Shown one piece after another: positions 61,474 to 64,000 of a DNA stretch of 64,000 nucleotides. Origin of the DNA: Kitasatospora kifunensis (GTDB lineage Bacteria > Actinomycetota > Actinomycetes > Streptomycetales > Streptomycetaceae); assembly GCF_014203855.1 (NCBI RefSeq), contig NZ_JACHJV010000001.1:434001-498000 (forward strand). Reading direction: 5' to 3'. Each line of letters opens with the position of its first letter. Positions within the stretch are counted from its first letter, which is position 1. Both the position numbers and the translations under genes were made by a program. Below the pieces are notes generated by a model, which saw nothing but the letters and a program-made list of their open reading frames with translations, was not told the DNA's origin and ran no database searches.

Positions 61474-63348
61474 TCAGCGCAGCAGCTGATCGAGGAAGGG
61501 ATTGCCGAAGACCCGGTTGGGGTCGTAGCGGTCGAGCACCTCCACCGCCTCGTCCCAGCCGGGGCCACCGCCGGCCCGGTAGCTGTTCGGGATCACCCGG
61601 CCCAGCACCTCCGGGTCGGCCCAGGCGGCGTCAGCGGTGTAGGCCCAGCCCTTGGACCACTCGACGCGCAGGGCGGCCCGGGTCCCGTCGAAGGTGGTCA
61701 GCAGGAACTGCTCAAGGTCGCGGCCGAACTGGTGCATGCCCGGGGTGCCTGGCAGGGTCAGCACGTCGAACCAGACCGCGACATCCCACTCGGGGTGGTC
61801 GGGGCGGGCCCGGATGGCGGAGAGCAGTGGGGGCCGGGCGCCGGGGACACCACAGGTGGCCGGGGACTCCAGGCCGGTGACCCGGATCTCCACGGCGCCG
61901 TTGATCGGGAACTGGCCGCGCTCCTGATACTGCGTCAGCAGGCGCTGGTAGCCGCTGGTGACCTGGTTGACCACCCACTGCACGTCCGCCCGGCGGGCCA
62001 GCACCGCGTAGCCGTTGGCGGTCATCCGCAGCGTAGTGGGGCGCACGTACTGGAGCAGCGCGCGGGAGGGGCCCCACAGGTCGGAGCGCAGGCCGCCGGC
62101 CAGCAGGTGGGTGACCACGTCCAGGCTGAGCAGGTCCTCCAGCAGGGTGCCGGAGAGCAGCACGTCGCTGAGGTCGCCGGTCAGGCCGAGCGCGGCGATC
62201 AGGTACTGGAGTTGGCCGAAGGTGGGGGCCAGCGCCCAGGAGCCGCTGACCAGTTGGCCGGCCAGATCGGCCACCGGCTTCGGGATGCTGTCCGAGAAGG
62301 GGTAGTTGTAGGGCTGGCTGACGGCACGCGAGGAGAGCGGGCGCTCGGGGGCGACGCTCCAGGACTTGAGCCAGGGGAACTCGGTGAAGGCGAACCAGAT
62401 GGCCTCCACCCGGCCGCTCTGCTCCAGAAAGTCGGCCAGGCTGCGGCCGTTGCCGCCGCCGGGCGCGGCGAAGAGCTCGCTGGCGGGGACGTCGATCCGA
62501 CTGACGCAGCGCAGGTTCTGGTCGGCGCCGGCCCGCAGCACGGCCTCGGTGACGAAGGAACGGCCGAGGTTGACCAGGAAGGCGGCGCTGTCGGCCTCGG
62601 CACGGTCGAAGGTGCGCAGCACGTACCTACCGGTGCTCTGGTCCCAGACCACGGCGGTCAGTTGGGTGACCAGGTTGCTGATCGAGCCGTAGCCGTGGCC
62701 GGGTTGGGTGTTCTCGCCCGCGGCGGGGATCGCGGTGCCGTGACCGCCGATCGCGAGCACCCCGCCCAGTGTGACGTCACCCGGGGCCGGGCAGTGGGTG
62801 ACGCCGAGGCCGCGCCCGGCCAGGTGGGCGAGGAGCGACTCCATGTCCGCACCCGCCTGGGCCCGCACGGCGGGCGCGGCGGCGGTGCCGGCCGCGCTGA
62901 TCGCGGTGAGGTGGCTGGTGGTGTCCACCAGCAGCACCGCGGTGCTCGCCGGGGTCGCGTTGGCCACGGTGAGCGGGGCCCAGGTGTGCCGGTGGCCCTG
63001 GGCGCGCAGCCGCCAGCCCTGGGCGTGGGCCCAGTTGGCGAGGGTGACCACGTCCTCGGGGGTGTGCGGGGTGCAGGTCCACAGCTGGTCGGCGTGGATC
63101 TCGCCGGCCCAGTTCTCATACGCCTGCCGGTAGAGCTCGATGCCACTGGGGAACGCGGGCGGCACCGGGAGGGCGGTTGTCCGCGCTCCTGCGGCCTCGG
63201 CGTCGTCCGGGGTGATGATGCCGCGCAGCAGCCAGGCGGCGCCGCCGAGCGCGGCGGAGCCGGCCAGCAGGCGGCGCCGGGTCAGACCGCTCGGCTCGGC
63301 GGCTGGGCCGCCTGTGTCAGCGCGGCCGTCGTACGAGTCAGATCCCAT
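61474..63348 (-). CDS. Tat-exported FAD-linked oxidase, cholesterol-oxidase type II-like
   Basis: About 624 aa. A twin-arginine signal TRRRLLAGSAALGGAAWLL lies at about 23-41. The FAD-binding (PCMH) domain follows: HTPEDVVTLANWAHAQGWRL, GHRHTWAPLTVANATP with His121 at the place of covalent flavin attachment, and CPAPGDVTLGGVLAIGGHGT. The C-terminal substrate-binding domain and length match the covalent-flavin cholesterol oxidases. The substrate may be a sterol or another alcohol. Folded export with cofactor fits Tat use. Confidence 0.85.
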   Translation of the reverse strand: MGSDSYDGRADTGGPAAEPSGLTRRRLLAGSAALGGAAWLLRGIITPDDAEAAGARTTALPVPPAFPSGIELYRQAYENWAGEIHADQLWTCTPHTPEDVVTLANWAHAQGWRLRAQGHRHTWAPLTVANATPASTAVLLVDTTSHLTAISAAGTAAAPAVRAQAGADMESLLAHLAGRGLGVTHCPAPGDVTLGGVLAIGGHGTAIPAAGENTQPGHGYGSISNLVTQLTAVVWDQSTGRYVLRTFDRAEADSAAFLVNLGRSFVTEAVLRAGADQNLRCVSRIDVPASELFAAPGGGNGRSLADFLEQSGRVEAIWFAFTEFPWLKSWSVAPERPLSSRAVSQPYNYPFSDSIPKPVADLAGQLVSGSWALAPTFGQLQYLIAALGLTGDLSDVLLSGTLLEDLLSLDVVTHLLAGGLRSDLWGPSRALLQYVRPTTLRMTANGYAVLARRADVQWVVNQVTSGYQRLLTQYQERGQFPINGAVEIRVTGLESPATCGVPGARPPLLSAIRARPDHPEWDVAVWFDVLTLPGTPGMHQFGRDLEQFLLTTFDGTRAALRVEWSKGWAYTADAAWADPEVLGRVIPNSYRAGGGPGWDEAVEVLDRYDPNRVFGNPFLDQLLR

Positions 63349-63586
63349 GGGAGCCCTCCCCTGTCAGTTCGATGAGCAGGGCTGACCCTAGGAGAGAAGG
63401 GATCGGATCCGTCCGAACGTTCATCGGCAATCACTAGTTCGAGTGAACCCATCGACCCCGGGAACTTTCGTCGCCGTCCGGTCACCGCCGGTCCGGGCAC
63501 CGCCGACCGGGGCCGGCTCGGCCCGCCGACCGGGTCAGCCCACCAACCCAGCCCCCCGGCCGGCCCCGCTCAGCCCGCTGGTCCGT

Positions 63587-64000
63587 TCAGCCCACCGGTG
63601 CGGGCGCGGCCGGCAGGGCGATCTCGAAGCAGCAGCCGCCGTTCACGTTGTACACCGAGGCCCGCCCCGCGTGCGCCTCCACGATGCCGCGCACGATCGC
63701 CAGGCCCAGCCCCGCCCCGGTGTCCCCGTGGTGGCGCACCGCACCGCCGGCGGTCGCCGCGCCGCGCACCGGGCGCGGGGTGCGGGCGCTGCCGCCACGC
63801 CAGCCGGTCTCGAAGACCCGGGCCAGGTCGGCCTCCGGGATCCCGCCGCAGCCGTCGGTCACCGAGAGCACCACCTCACCCGCCCGCTGCCGGGCGGCCA
63901 CCGCCACCACGCCCTCGGCGGGGGTCGAGCGGATCGCGTTGACCAGCAGGTTGCCGAGCACCCGGGTGATCTCCCGCCCGTCCACCTGCACCGGGGCCGG
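63587..64000 (-). CDS. Sensor histidine kinase, C-terminal part (runs off the window)
   Basis: Only the last about 138 residues are present; the N-terminus lies beyond 64000. The HATPase domain has the N box LGNLLVNAIRSTP, G1 VTDGCGGIP, F box VFETGWRGG and G2 GAGLGLAIVRGIVEAHAG. A Gly/Ala-rich insert precedes the G2 box. Its response regulator should be to the right of the window. Confidence 0.9.
   Translation of the reverse strand, partial: PAPVQVDGREITRVLGNLLVNAIRSTPAEGVVAVAARQRAGEVVLSVTDGCGGIPEADLARVFETGWRGGSARTPRPVRGAATAGGAVRHHGDTGAGLGLAIVRGIVEAHAGRASVYNVNGGCCFEIALPAAPAPVG

Overview
The window is high-GC actinomycete chromosome, most likely from the family Streptomycetaceae (Streptomyces, Kitasatospora or a relative). 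The evidence is the strong GC bias at third codon positions, frequent GTG/TTG starts, an XRE/DUF397/anti-sigma-like ATPase trio, LAL-type and NB-ARC/TPR regulators, and an ABC sugar importer without its own ATPase. I found no rRNA, tRNA or CRISPR array. Most genes are ordinary chromosomal ones, but two accessory loci and several repeats stand out.

Layout. 0-2.4 kb: a secreted GH89 alpha-N-acetylglucosaminidase. 2.4-4.1 kb: an IS256-family element that has truncated an XRE-type regulator gene. 4.3-14.5 kb: an XRE/NB-ARC/TPR regulator, two tandem paralogous small secreted proteins, a Nudix hydrolase, a GNAT protein, a membrane-protein/winged-helix/membrane-protein operon ending in a strong terminator, a small repeat-tailed protein, a CYTH-CHAD protein and an APH-fold kinase.

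14.66-21.67 kb is a self-contained module bounded by two hairpins. A WhiJ-type regulator with its DUF397 partner diverges, across a perfect palindrome, from an anti-sigma-like ATPase and two tiny overlapping ORFs. Then comes a tightly coupled six-gene operon: thymidylate-synthase-fold enzyme, NDP-kinase-like protein, radical SAM enzyme, DEDDh exonuclease, P-loop kinase and aldo/keto reductase. The synthase homologue carries Asp where thymidylate synthases carry the uracil-reading Asn, as in cytidylate hydroxymethylases. I read this as an undescribed nucleotide-modification pathway, and it is the best candidate for a new system here.

21.7-31.3 kb: a HAD phosphatase whose 3' end overlaps that of a large LAL regulator, then a lanthipeptide locus with a full-length LanM and a TTG-started precursor with a recognisable leader but no cysteine in its core. 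A flavoprotein is divergent from lanM. 31.3-35.7 kb: an orphan OmpR-type regulator, an MFS exporter with a divergent MerR regulator, a His/Gly-rich membrane peptide, and a TetR/SDR pair sharing near-identical operators. 35.7-42.6 kb: an ABC oligosaccharide importer, its LacI regulator and a divergent glycogen-debranching-type glucosidase.

42.6-64 kb: GNAT, sodium:solute symporter plus small membrane partner, cytochrome P450, gcvH, TPR protein, a GNAT remnant, GH25 lysozyme, a MarR/GTP cyclohydrolase II/VOC group with two perfect palindromes, a Nei glycosylase, an alpha/beta hydrolase behind two operator copies, an aldehyde dehydrogenase, a 46-residue acidic protein, a double VOC protein, fumC, a lipoprotein, a NlpC/P60-like secreted protein, a channel-like membrane protein, a Tat-exported flavin oxidase and the C-terminus of a sensor kinase. 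Two copies of a roughly 170-bp palindromic repeat lie at 45.8 and 55.9 kb.
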